The position numbers and the translations under genes were made by a program. Positions 9,167 to 17,304 of a stretch of 64,000 bases of DNA are shown here, piece after piece. How positions within the stretch are numbered: position 1 is the stretch's first letter; each line of letters starts with the position of its first letter. This DNA comes from Okibacterium fritillariae (GTDB taxonomy: Bacteria; Actinomycetota; Actinomycetes; Actinomycetales; Microbacteriaceae). A model generated the notes under the pieces. That model did not search any database. It saw nothing but the letters and a program-made list of their open reading frames with translations, and had not been told where the DNA came from. Location of the stretch: the NCBI RefSeq assembly GCF_900167575.1, contig NZ_FUZP01000002.1, positions 372,001 to 436,000 on the forward strand, written 5' to 3'.

Positions 9167-10141
9167 GTGACCTTCACCGTTTCCGTCGCGCTGTGCACCT
9201 ACAACGGCGCACGGTTCATCGGCGAGCAGTTGTCTAGCATCCTGGCGCAGAGCCGGCTGCCCGATGAGATCGTGGTGTCCGACGACGGTTCGCGCGACGG
9301 CACGATCGCGATCGTCGAGCGGATGGCTGGCACAGCGCCCCTTCCCGTGCGCGTGCTCTCGGGGCTCGAACCGCTCGGGGTGACGCGTAACTTCGAGCGC
9401 GCCATCCGGGCCACATCGGGTGAGATCATCGTGTTGAGCGACCAGGACGACATCTGGAAGGCCGACCGCGTCGAGCGCTGCCTGCGCCTATTCGACCAGC
9501 AGGATGATGTCGACTTCGTGTTCGGCGACGCGCAGATGGTCGATGCGGCCGGGGCAGACCTCGGCTACACGCTCTTCGAAGCCCTCGAGTTCCGGCCCGA
9601 CGAACGTCGAGACGTGCAGTGTCCGTCGGCGTTCGACACGCTGCTGCGACGCAACGTGGCCACGGGCGCGACCGCGGCATTCCGGCGCCGATTGGCCGAC
9701 GCCGCCATGCCGTTCCCCGCCGACTGGGTGCACGACGAGTGGCTCGCCATCATCGCCTCGTTGACCGGCCGCCTGGCCGTGATCGACGAACCGCTCATCG
9801 ACTACCGGCAGCACGGCGCCAACCAGATCGGCATGCGCAAACCCGGTTTCGCGCAGAAGGTGTCGCGCGTGCTCGAACCGCGCGGCGACCGCAACCGGGC
9901 GCTCGTGCGCCGCACCGAGGCCCTCGTCGAACGCATGCTCGAGGCCGATTTCCCGGCCGAGCACGAACACCTCGAAGCGGCCGAGGGCAAGCTGCGCATC
10001 GAACGCGTGCGCGCGGCGTTGCCCAAGAACCGCCTGCTGCGGCTGCCGACCGTGCTGCGCGAGGCCAAGACGGGCGACTACGAGCGTTATACGAGCCAAG
10101 GGCGCGCCGAGGTCTTACGCGACCTCCTCCAGCCCGCCTGA
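9167..10141 (+). CDS. GT2 family glycosyltransferase
   Basis: A 324-residue soluble protein starting at GTG with a weak Shine-Dalgarno. The N-terminus has VSVALCTYNGARFIGEQL, VSDDGSRDGT and LSDQDDIW, all signature elements of GT2 enzymes related to rhamnosyl- and galactosyltransferases of O-antigen and capsule clusters. The middle carries VHDEWLAIIAS and DYRQHGANQIG, the usual acceptor-side motif of the WfgS/RfbN-like group. It is convergent with the polymerase-like gene that ends 14 nt downstream. The sugar and acceptor are unknown. Confidence 0.85.
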   Translation: MTFTVSVALCTYNGARFIGEQLSSILAQSRLPDEIVVSDDGSRDGTIAIVERMAGTAPLPVRVLSGLEPLGVTRNFERAIRATSGEIIVLSDQDDIWKADRVERCLRLFDQQDDVDFVFGDAQMVDAAGADLGYTLFEALEFRPDERRDVQCPSAFDTLLRRNVATGATAAFRRRLADAAMPFPADWVHDEWLAIIASLTGRLAVIDEPLIDYRQHGANQIGMRKPGFAQKVSRVLEPRGDRNRALVRRTEALVERMLEADFPAEHEHLEAAEGKLRIERVRAALPKNRLLRLPTVLREAKTGDYERYTSQGRAEVLRDLLQPA

Positions 10142-10155
10142 CGGCTGCCTGGGCC

Positions 10156-11466
10156 CTACTCCAGCGGCGGCTGCGGCACGAGGGCGTCCTTCGAGCGCAG
10201 GCGGCGGCGCCAGCTCTGACCCTGGGACGCGTTCGCTGCACACACCACGAGCAGCAGCCAGCCGGCATCCAGCAGGGCGAAGCTCTCGGCGGCCGACGTG
10301 GCGATGACGACCACGAGCACGAGCGCCGGCCACGTGTAGGTGACGACGCGGCGGTTGGAGGCCAACAGCCAGGAGCGCACGAACGCCAAGCCGATGAGCG
10401 CGACGAAGGCCAGCAGCCCCACGAGCCCCACCTGCAGGTAGACGTCGAGGAAGGCGTTGAGGCCCGTGGAGTGCCCCTGCGAGAGCGCGAAGTCGATATT
10501 GGCGAAGGGCGGGATGCCGGTGCGCCAGAATCCGGCCCACCCCCAGCCCTCGAGGGGATGCACAGGGATGAGCTGCCACATCTGGATCCAGAGCGAGTAG
10601 CGGTATTCGAACTCGCTGCCGACGTTCAGCAGGTTGATGACGCGCACGCGCGCGAAATAGGTGGCGACGGCACCCACCACCGTCAGGCCGAGAAGCGCCC
10701 ACTGCAAGCGCAGCCGCACATCGGGTTTGGCCTTGCGCAGCCCGTAGAGGGCCAACGTGGCGAACAGCAGCACCGTGACGACCAGCCAGGTGACGGGCGA
10801 GCCGCTGAAGAGCAGGGCGGCCCCGCCGAGGATCGCCGAGAAGATGAACAGGCCTCGGGTGATGGAGCGCGTGCGCCACTCGATCACGAACGTGACGATG
10901 GCGATGAGGGCCACGAAGCCCAGCATGTTGCGCGTGCCGAAGATGCCCTGGATGGGGCCGCCGAGCGCGAGCGCACCGTCGACGCCGAGGAAGCGGAACG
11001 GCACGTCGAGGATGAGACCCGACAGGATCTCGACTCCGAAGGACACGACGAGCAGGAATCGCAGCACCGTGCCGACCGAGCGCACGATCTGGATCAGGTC
11101 GCGCGTCAGGACGATGGTGATGCCGAGGAACGCGAAGGCCGCCTGATAGAGCACGCTCGACGCCGTGACCCACTGGTACTCGGTCCAGAACGCCGAGAGG
11201 CCGCACCATCCGATGAAGATGAGGATGGAGATGGGCAGCAGGCCGTGCCATTCGATGGCGTCGCGCCGGGCGATGAGGATGCCGATGCCGAGCACCACGA
11301 GGACCACGAGGGCACCGATGAGCCCGGGCCAGCCGATGATCGAGCGGATGGCGGGTGTGGCGAAGGCCAGGCCAAAGGTGATCAGGCTGAAGGCGGCCGC
11401 GGCGTGGGGGCTCTGAAAGGCCTCGGGCACCTCGCGTACGGCCCGCGGCCCGCGACGATCACTCAC
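10156..11466 (-). CDS. O-antigen ligase/Wzy-polymerase family membrane protein
   Basis: A 436-residue polytopic protein with about twelve hydrophobic helices. A large extracytoplasmic loop contains YRYSLWIQMWQLIPVHPLEG, which matches the O-antigen ligase/Wzy family (Wzy_C): an aromatic stretch followed by P-x-x-G-x-G and a downstream H in QGHSTGLN. Such proteins polymerise or ligate polyprenyl-linked glycans on the outer face of the membrane. The GTG start at 11466 overlaps the stop of the upstream gene (GTGA), so the two are cotranslated. The frame stays open across the upstream gene, but the overlap start is clearly preferred. Confidence 0.8.
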   Translation of the reverse strand: MSDRRGPRAVREVPEAFQSPHAAAAFSLITFGLAFATPAIRSIIGWPGLIGALVVLVVLGIGILIARRDAIEWHGLLPISILIFIGWCGLSAFWTEYQWVTASSVLYQAAFAFLGITIVLTRDLIQIVRSVGTVLRFLLVVSFGVEILSGLILDVPFRFLGVDGALALGGPIQGIFGTRNMLGFVALIAIVTFVIEWRTRSITRGLFIFSAILGGAALLFSGSPVTWLVVTVLLFATLALYGLRKAKPDVRLRLQWALLGLTVVGAVATYFARVRVINLLNVGSEFEYRYSLWIQMWQLIPVHPLEGWGWAGFWRTGIPPFANIDFALSQGHSTGLNAFLDVYLQVGLVGLLAFVALIGLAFVRSWLLASNRRVVTYTWPALVLVVVIATSAAESFALLDAGWLLLVVCAANASQGQSWRRRLRSKDALVPQPPLE

Positions 11467-12833
11467 GCCGGTTCGACCTCGTAGCGCACGGGGTCGGCGG
11501 CTGCGGCATCCGAATCGATCACGGGGTGCTGCTTCGATTTGAGGGCGAAGAGCGTGAGCAGCACCCATCCCGATTCGATGAGGATGCGGCTCTCGGCGAA
11601 GCTCTGCACGATGAGCACCGTGATGATGAGCAGCGGCAGCAGGCTGAGCGCCGTGTAGGGCCGGTCGTCGCGGAGGTCGAAGCGGGGCCGGTCGACGGCC
11701 AGGAACCACACGCGCCACAGCGTGGCGAACACGACGGCCGCGAAGACGATGACACCCAGGATGCCGAGCTGCAGCCAGACGTCGAGCCAGGCGTTGTGCG
11801 CCTGCAGCTGCACGACACCGTGCCGCACCACGAGGGAGTCGAACGGTTTGACCCACGGCACCCACGGGCTCGAGAAACCGAGGCCGAACACGGGGGTCTG
11901 GGCCGCGAGCGACTGCACCGTGTCCCAGATCTCGAGTCGGCCCGTGAGGTCGGAACTCTTGCCGAGCAGGCCGAGCAGCGGGCGCGAGAACACCGTGGCG
12001 CCGAGAACGAGGCCGGCACCCACGACGACCACGCCGAGGCTCAGGGCGCGCCGGGCGGCGGCCGATGCTGCGTGCCGGAACCCGAGGGCCGCGGCCAGGG
12101 CCACCGCGGCGATGGCGGCGGCCACGATCATGGTGCTCGACCGCGTGAGCAGGAACTCGAGCACCGCGAGACCCAGCCAGAACCAGCCGCGGAAGCCGCG
12201 CGCGGTCTTGCCGGCCAGCTGCAGCGCAAAAACGATGATGCCGATGAGCGCGATGACGCCCAACAGGTTGGCGTTGCCCACGATGCCCTGGATGCGGTCG
12301 CCCGTGAACAGCTCGTTGCGCGACCAGTAGGACAGCGCCGGATGCTTGCCCTCGGTGCCGATCAGCGTGACGGGCAGCAACGGATGCCGCAGCACCACGC
12401 TCACGAGCAACTCGAACAGGATCGACAGCCCGAGCACCCACTTGACCGCGGCGCCCAGCGCCCGCAAGACCTCGGGCCAGCTCAGCATGGTGGCCACGAA
12501 CAGCCCGGCGAATGTGCACACGACGACGCCCAGCAGCGTGAACGCGCTGGCCCCCGGATAGGCCGACCACGCGAGCGACGCGAAGGCGAGCAGCAGATAG
12601 GCGATGAGCGACTTGGGCAGGCGCGTCGAATCGATGCGCGGGCGTTGCATGACGAACAAGACGACGAGCCACACCGTGACGGCCACCGCGATGATCGAGA
12701 AACCCCACATGGTGAAGGCGTTGCGTAGCGCATCGCCGGCGAAGGCGACGAAGAGCGCGGTCGCGGCGGCGGCCCGAACCTGGAGTCGCCAGGTGCTCTC
12801 CGACGCTGGCGGGAGAACACGCGTGCGGGTCAT
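11463..12833 (-). CDS. O-antigen ligase/Wzy-polymerase family membrane protein (second copy)
   Basis: A 456-residue protein with about eleven to twelve helices and the same family loop: LEIWDTVQSLAAQTPVFGLG, then a downstream HNAWLDVWLQLGILG segment with the conserved H. The ATG at 12833 has no Shine-Dalgarno, but TACCGT ends 7 nt upstream, consistent with a leaderless start. An in-frame ATG at 12881 would add 16 residues without hydrophobic or conserved content. It overlaps the start of the paralogous gene 10156-11466 by 4 nt. One copy may polymerise and the other ligate; the sequence does not say which. Confidence 0.8.
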   Translation of the reverse strand: MTRTRVLPPASESTWRLQVRAAAATALFVAFAGDALRNAFTMWGFSIIAVAVTVWLVVLFVMQRPRIDSTRLPKSLIAYLLLAFASLAWSAYPGASAFTLLGVVVCTFAGLFVATMLSWPEVLRALGAAVKWVLGLSILFELLVSVVLRHPLLPVTLIGTEGKHPALSYWSRNELFTGDRIQGIVGNANLLGVIALIGIIVFALQLAGKTARGFRGWFWLGLAVLEFLLTRSSTMIVAAAIAAVALAAALGFRHAASAAARRALSLGVVVVGAGLVLGATVFSRPLLGLLGKSSDLTGRLEIWDTVQSLAAQTPVFGLGFSSPWVPWVKPFDSLVVRHGVVQLQAHNAWLDVWLQLGILGVIVFAAVVFATLWRVWFLAVDRPRFDLRDDRPYTALSLLPLLIITVLIVQSFAESRILIESGWVLLTLFALKSKQHPVIDSDAAAADPVRYEVEPA

Positions 12834-12840
12834 GGGTTCT

Positions 12841-12846
12841 ACGGTA
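12841..12846 (-). promoter_or_regulatory. Candidate -10 for a leaderless transcript
   Basis: On the reverse strand TACCGT lies 7 nt before the ATG at 12833. This spacing places the transcription start at or next to the start codon, and no Shine-Dalgarno is seen there. Confidence 0.4.
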
Positions 12847-12926
12847 GCGCGTCGAAGCCGTGAGGAGACGGGGGAGGGCATGGGAATCCACCGCCCCGGC
12901 GCCCGGCAGCCACGATCATCCGGCGT

Positions 12927-14111
12927 TTAGACGAACGCGGCCTCGCCAGTGATGGCGCGGCCGACGATGAGCGCGTTCATCTCACGGGTGCCCTCATAGG
13001 AGTAGAGCGCCTCGGCATCCGCGAAGAACCGGGCCACGTCGTAGTCGAGCACGATGCCGTTGCCGCCGAAGATCTCGCGCGCCCACGCGACGGTCTCGCG
13101 CATGCGAGCGGTGCAGTATGCCTTCGCGAGAGCCGAGTGTTCGTCTCGTTGCGTGCCCGCGTCGTGCATCTCGGAGACGCGCACGCACATGGCGAGCGAC
13201 GCCGTGATGTTGCCGAGGCACTTCGAGAGCAGGTCCTGGATGAGCTGGTGCGCGGCGATGGGCTTGCCGAACTGGATGCGCTCCTTCGAGTAGCGCACGG
13301 CCGCCTCGTAGGCCCCGATGGCGACGCCGACGCTCGACCAGGCCACCCCCGCACGGGTCAGCCGCAGCACGGCCGCCGTGTCGCGGAAGGAGTTGGCGTT
13401 CTGCAGGCGCAGGCGCTCGGGCACCCGCACGTTCTCGAGCGTGATGTCGGCGTTCTGCACGGCGCGCAGGCTGATCTTGCCCGCGATCTTGGTGGCCGTG
13501 TATCCGGGGGTGTCGGTCGGCACGATGAAACCCAGCACCTTGCCCGTCTCGGCGTCCTTCGCCCAGATGATGGTGATGTCGCTGAAGGTGGCGTTGCCGA
13601 TCCAGCGCTTTTGGCCGTTCAGCAGCCAGTCTCCCGTGTCGGCGTCGCGCGTCGCGGTGGTGCGCAGGCCCTGCGCGCTGTCGCTGCCCGAGAGGGGTTC
13701 GGTCAGGCCGAAGGCGCCGATGATCTCGCCCGACGCGAGTTTGGGCAGCCACTCGGCACGCTGCTCGTCCGAGCCGCAGACGCCGATCGAACCCATGGTG
13801 AGGCCGTCTTGCACGCCCAGGAATGTGGCGACCGAGGCATCCACGCGCGAGAGTTCGAGGGCGAGCATCCCCCGGAACACGGCCGAGTTCGCGAACGGCG
13901 CGGTCTCGGGCCACGAATAGCGGGCGGCGTCGGTAGCAAAGAGCCCCGGCAGGATGTCATGGGGGAACTCGGCCTTCTCCCACGCCTCGTTCACGACCGG
14001 TTTCACCTCGCGTTCGAGGTGCTCGCGCAGGCGGCCGAGCGCCTCGCGCTCATCGTCGGTGAGGGTGGACGCGAAGTCATAGAAATCGCTGGCGAGGGTG
14101 TCGAACGGCAT
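12927..14111 (-). CDS. Acyl-CoA dehydrogenase family protein, glutaryl-CoA dehydrogenase-like
   Basis: A 394-residue flavoenzyme. It has the FAD/substrate motif GAFGLTEPLSGSDS and KRWIGNATFSD in the middle domain. In the C-terminal helical domain SYEGTREMNALIVGRAITG is present; the Glu of YEGT (about E373) is where glutaryl-CoA dehydrogenases carry the catalytic base. The overall length and the GRAITG ending also match that group. The ATG at 14111 is preferred over an open upstream extension because GGAG is 8 nt upstream. The likely reaction is alpha,beta-dehydrogenation of an acyl-CoA, possibly with decarboxylation. It appears monocistronic. Confidence 0.85.
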   Translation of the reverse strand: MPFDTLASDFYDFASTLTDDEREALGRLREHLEREVKPVVNEAWEKAEFPHDILPGLFATDAARYSWPETAPFANSAVFRGMLALELSRVDASVATFLGVQDGLTMGSIGVCGSDEQRAEWLPKLASGEIIGAFGLTEPLSGSDSAQGLRTTATRDADTGDWLLNGQKRWIGNATFSDITIIWAKDAETGKVLGFIVPTDTPGYTATKIAGKISLRAVQNADITLENVRVPERLRLQNANSFRDTAAVLRLTRAGVAWSSVGVAIGAYEAAVRYSKERIQFGKPIAAHQLIQDLLSKCLGNITASLAMCVRVSEMHDAGTQRDEHSALAKAYCTARMRETVAWAREIFGGNGIVLDYDVARFFADAEALYSYEGTREMNALIVGRAITGEAAFV

Positions 14112-14349
14112 GTCGTGCTCCAGTGCTCGAGAGGCGTGATCGGATGCCCGTCGAGGCGACAGCGCGTCGACGAGCGTCACGGTCAGCCTAGGCACGCGAT
14201 CGCGGGGTGCCTCAATCGCTTGGGTGTTTGGACGAAAGCGTGCGCGAGCCCGCCGGGCGGCTTTGTAGGGTGCCGCCAACCGGGCCGGGTCGGCCGGTCA
14301 CGCGCGCCGCACCGACTGCGCCCGACTGCGCGCGACCACGTCCGACGTG

Positions 14350-15342
14350 TTAGCCCGCCAGCTCCCGCATGCGCTCCTCGGCGCTCGGCAGGCTGCGCCC
14401 GAAGGTGCGCCGATAGTCGTTCGGTGTGGTGTGCAGCACCTTGACGAAGTGGTGCCGCATGACGGATGCCGAGCCGAAGCCCGACTCCTGGGCCACGCGC
14501 TCGAGCCCGTCGTCACCGTGTTCGAGCAGGTGCTGGGCGCGCAGCAACCGCTGGCGGTTGAGCCATGCGGCCGGGGTGGCCCCGAGCTCGGCCCGGAACC
14601 GGCGCGCGAACGTGCGCTCCGACATATGCGCCTTCTGCGCCAGTAGCTCGACGGGCAGTTCCTCGGCCAGGTTCTCGAGCATCCAGTCGGTCACGGCCGC
14701 CAGCGAGTCGCTCGCCCGAGTGGGCACGGGGTAGGGGATGTATTGGGCCTGGCCCCCGTCGCGGTGCGGCGGCACGACCATGCGACGCGCGATGACGTTG
14801 GCCGCGGCCTGGCCGTGTTCGCGCCGCACGAGGTGCAGGCACGCGTCGATGCCGGCCGCGGTGCCGGCGCCCGTGATGACGCCGCGGTCCTCGATGTAGA
14901 GCACGTTGGGATCGACCTCGGTGAGGGGAAACTGGGTGGCCAGGCGCGCGCTGTGGTCCCAGTGCGTGGTGCTGCGGCGTCCGTCGAGCAGCCCCGCCTC
15001 GGCCAGCACGAACGCGCCCGTGCAGAGGCTCAGCACCCAGGCGCCGCGGGCCTCGGCGCGGCGCAGCAGGTCGAGGGATGCCTCGTCGATCGAATTCGCG
15101 ACCGAGGTCATGTTCGCGACCACGGCGATGAGGTCGGCGTCCTCGGCCGCCTCGAGCCCGTGCTCGACCGTGATGTCGAAGCCCAGGCTCGTGCGAATGG
15201 GGCCGGGGTGGGCGGTGACGACCGTGAAATCGAACGGGGGAGCGCCTTCGCGGGTGCGGTCGATGCCGAAGACCTCGCACACGACGCCGAACTCGAACGG
15301 GGCGACGCCGGGGGCCACGAGCAGGGCGACTTTTCTCAGCAT
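14350..15342 (-). CDS. GlxA-type transcriptional regulator (DJ-1/PfpI domain plus AraC helix-turn-helix)
   Basis: A 330-residue regulator. Residues about 1-190 form a DJ-1/PfpI (class I amidotransferase-like) domain with LSLCTGAFVLAEAG, the Cys at about 107 in the nucleophile-elbow position. Residues about 215-320 form an AraC/XylS DNA-binding domain with LAQKAHMSERTFARRF and a second helix-turn-helix at VAQESGFGSASVMRHHF. The start is the ATG at 15342; a longer frame exists but covers the operator-like palindromes upstream. It is divergent from the small membrane protein and galE. The TGGCA half-sites at 15362-15406 are the obvious candidate operator. Confidence 0.88.
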   Translation of the reverse strand: MLRKVALLVAPGVAPFEFGVVCEVFGIDRTREGAPPFDFTVVTAHPGPIRTSLGFDITVEHGLEAAEDADLIAVVANMTSVANSIDEASLDLLRRAEARGAWVLSLCTGAFVLAEAGLLDGRRSTTHWDHSARLATQFPLTEVDPNVLYIEDRGVITGAGTAAGIDACLHLVRREHGQAAANVIARRMVVPPHRDGGQAQYIPYPVPTRASDSLAAVTDWMLENLAEELPVELLAQKAHMSERTFARRFRAELGATPAAWLNRQRLLRAQHLLEHGDDGLERVAQESGFGSASVMRHHFVKVLHTTPNDYRRTFGRSLPSAEERMRELAG

Positions 15343-15361
15343 GGGTGGTCCGTTCGTCGAA

Positions 15362-15406
15362 TGGCAGGAATAACGCGAAGTGTGGCAACTCTGCCACTCG
15401 TGGCAG
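15362..15406. promoter_or_regulatory. Cluster of TGGCA/TGCCA half-sites (candidate operator)
   Basis: In the 91-bp divergent gap, TGGCA occurs at 15362, 15383 and 15401 and its complement TGCCA at 15392. The last three make two nested inverted repeats: TGGCA-ACTC-TGCCA (15383-15396) and CTGCCA-CTCG-TGGCAG (15391-15406). The spacing is 9 bp between alternating half-sites and 21 bp to the outlying one. It probably controls the GlxA-type gene and/or the divergent small membrane protein-galE unit. Confidence 0.55.
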
Positions 15407-15433
15407 AAAAGCGCAAGGAGAAGGATTACTGCC

Positions 15434-15739
15434 ATGACCTCCTCCTTCCTTCTCCTCGCCGGGCTCGGCGTCCTCGCCCTCACCGCCTCGGCCTACACGA
15501 TCGTCGACCTCCTGCGGGACGGGTATCGCCGCCGGGCAACCCTCGACGGACCGGAACCCGACCGCACGATGCCGCGCTCACCGGAGCGCTCGCCGGAGAG
15601 CCTGTCCGACTCCGCTGTCGGCCGTCCCCGCTTCCCCGCCCGCGATAAGGTAGCGAGGAAAACGTCGACGTCCTCCGCGGCGAAAGCGGCCGCGCGCCGC
15701 ACCGCTCGGGCGTCGCATCACGCGATGGAGGGCGAATGA
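15434..15739 (+). CDS. Small single-pass membrane protein, function unknown
   Basis: A 101-residue protein. The N-terminus MTSSFLLLAGLGVLALTASA is followed by YTIVDLL and a basic/serine-rich cytoplasmic tail with RKTSTSSAAKAAARRTARAS. One membrane helix or an uncleaved signal anchor is evident. An AAGGAG run and a further AAGGA lie just before the ATG at 15434. Its stop overlaps the ATG of galE (ATGA), so it is the first gene of a two-gene unit. No family is recognised. It is divergent from the GlxA-type regulator and may be its target. Confidence 0.65.
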   Translation: MTSSFLLLAGLGVLALTASAYTIVDLLRDGYRRRATLDGPEPDRTMPRSPERSPESLSDSAVGRPRFPARDKVARKTSTSSAAKAAARRTARASHHAMEGE

Positions 15740-16719
15740 CCTGGTTGGTCACCGGCGGTGCCGGATATATCGGAGCTCATGTGGTTCGAGCATTCCAACG
15801 GGAGGGCATCGGGGTCGTCGTCCTCGACGATCTCTCGTCGGGCCATGAGCGCTTCGTGCCGGCCGATGTGCCGTTCGTGCGGGGCAGCATCCTCGACGGC
15901 GCCCTTGTGCTCGACACCCTGCAGAAGCACCAGATCACGGGCGTCGTGCACGTCGCGGGTTACAAATACGCCGGCGTCTCGGTGCAGCGCCCCCTGCACA
16001 CCTATGAGCAGAACGTCACGGGAACGCAGGTGCTGCTCGCCGCCATGGACGAAGCGGATGTCTCGAGCATCGTCTTCTCGTCGAGCGCCGCCGTCTATGG
16101 CACGCCCGACACCGACCTCGTCACCGAGGACACCCCCAAGAACCCCCAGTCGCCCTACGGCGAGTCGAAGCTCATCGGCGAGTGGCTGCTGCGCGACCAG
16201 GGCGTGGCCCGCGGCCTCGCCCACACGAGCCTGCGCTACTTCAACGTCGTCGGGTCGGGCTATCCCGATGTCTACGACACGAGCCCCCACAACCTGTTCC
16301 CGCTGGTGTTCGAGGCGCTGCTCGAGGGGCGCACCCCGAAGATCAACGGCAACGACTACCCGACCGCCGACGGCACCTGCGAGCGTGACTACATCCACGT
16401 GGCCGATCTCGCGACCTCGCACGTGGCCGCCGCGAAGCGCCTCGACGCCGGTCAGAGCATCGAGCCCGTCTACAACCTGGGTTCGGGCGACGGCGCCTCG
16501 GTCGGCCAGATCATGTCGACGGTCGCTCAGGTGACGGGCATCGCTTTCGAGCCCGAGATCACCCCGCGCCGCCCGGGCGACCCGGCCCGCATCGTGGCCT
16601 CCGGCGAGAAGGCCGCGCGTGACCTCGACTGGACCATGCGGCACACGCTCGCCGAGATGGTCGAATCCGCCTGGTCGGCCCGCAAGGCCTCCGCCGTGGC
16701 CGACGACGCCGCGGAATAA
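15736..16719 (+). CDS. galE: UDP-glucose 4-epimerase
   Basis: A 327-residue short-chain dehydrogenase-type epimerase interconverting UDP-glucose and UDP-galactose. The Rossmann motif TGGAGYIGAH is at residues 6-15. Further landmarks are the catalytic Ser region FSSSAAVYG (114-122), the YxxxK pair (Y141, K145, in PYGESK), and the family motif RRPGDPARIVASGEKA near the C-terminus. The start overlaps the upstream gene by 4 nt. It probably feeds galactose into the surface glycans encoded nearby. The assignment to GalE rather than another NDP-sugar epimerase rests on the ARYFNVVG-like and GDGTCERDYIHV-type segments (here RYFNVVGSG and DGTCERDYIHVADL). Confidence 0.92.
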   Translation: MTWLVTGGAGYIGAHVVRAFQREGIGVVVLDDLSSGHERFVPADVPFVRGSILDGALVLDTLQKHQITGVVHVAGYKYAGVSVQRPLHTYEQNVTGTQVLLAAMDEADVSSIVFSSSAAVYGTPDTDLVTEDTPKNPQSPYGESKLIGEWLLRDQGVARGLAHTSLRYFNVVGSGYPDVYDTSPHNLFPLVFEALLEGRTPKINGNDYPTADGTCERDYIHVADLATSHVAAAKRLDAGQSIEPVYNLGSGDGASVGQIMSTVAQVTGIAFEPEITPRRPGDPARIVASGEKAARDLDWTMRHTLAEMVESAWSARKASAVADDAAE

Positions 16720-16820
16720 CGAGTCGTGCTCGGATGTCTCGCGAGGGGCATCCGGGCCGCGACACGCCGATGAACCCTCAACAACTCTCCATCCGAACTT
16801 GAGGGTTTACTATCCGCGAC

Positions 16821-16850
16821 TTGACGGCAGGGTAATGACAACGGTGTAAT
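16821..16850 (+). promoter_or_regulatory. Probable promoter of the whiB2-like gene
   Basis: TTGACG (16821-16826) and TGTAAT (16845-16850) are separated by 18 bp and lie 54 nt before the start codon. Both hexamers are close to the sigma-70-type consensus, and the surrounding 184-bp gap is noticeably AT-richer than the flanking genes. Confidence 0.6.
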
Positions 16851-16903
16851 TATGTCGAGGCACCGGTCGGTGCATAGGGGATTTTCACCAGAAAGGGGCA
16901 GCC

Positions 16904-17218
16904 ATGGCACCCGAGTATCGCGCTGGCGTCCCCGACGACTGGTTCGTCGATCCCGTTCAGCTCGGCGTTCCCGGGGTGCGCAAGCCCGTCGAGGACGACG
17001 CGCTCGCCTGGCAGACCGATTCGCTCTGCGCGCAGACCGACCCCGAGGCCTTCTTCCCCGAAAAGGGCGGCTCGACCCGCGATGCCAAGCGCATCTGCTC
17101 GAGCTGCGAAGTGCGCTCGCAGTGCCTCGAATACGCTCTCGAAAACGACGAGCGCTTCGGCATCTGGGGCGGCCTCTCCGAGCGCGAGCGCCGCAAGCTC
17201 AAGAAGCGCGCGGGCTAA
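16904..17218 (+). CDS. whiB2: WhiB family iron-sulfur transcription factor (WhiB2/WhmD type)
   Basis: A 104-residue Wbl protein with four cluster-ligating cysteines (C42, C65, C68, C74) in the C...CxxCxxxxxC pattern. The G(I/V)WGG turn lies at 86-90 and a basic C-terminal tail (ERRKLKKRAG) follows. The segments LCAQTDPEAFFPEKGGSTR and RICSSCEVRSQCLEYAL are characteristic of the WhiB2/WhmD/WhiB subgroup that controls septation with sigma factor partners. AAAGGGG precedes the ATG. Neighbourhood (large glycosyltransferase, DUF5719, metallopeptidase-like, DUF3499, ahcY) matches the conserved actinobacterial whiB2 locus. Confidence 0.92.
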   Translation: MAPEYRAGVPDDWFVDPVQLGVPGVRKPVEDDALAWQTDSLCAQTDPEAFFPEKGGSTRDAKRICSSCEVRSQCLEYALENDERFGIWGGLSERERRKLKKRAG

Positions 17219-17304
17219 CAGCGCGCTTTCGGCGGGGCGGCGAATGTAAGCCACGCCACCGCGCCTGACGGGCGCAACCAGAACGCGAGCTTAGGGTTGA
17301 GCCG

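Noticed and set aside
10156-12891. A single 911-residue protein spanning both Wzy-like genes
   Set aside because: Only the last part carries the ligase-like motifs; the first part lies in a different frame from the recognisable upstream paralogue, which has its own start and stop and a GTGA junction.
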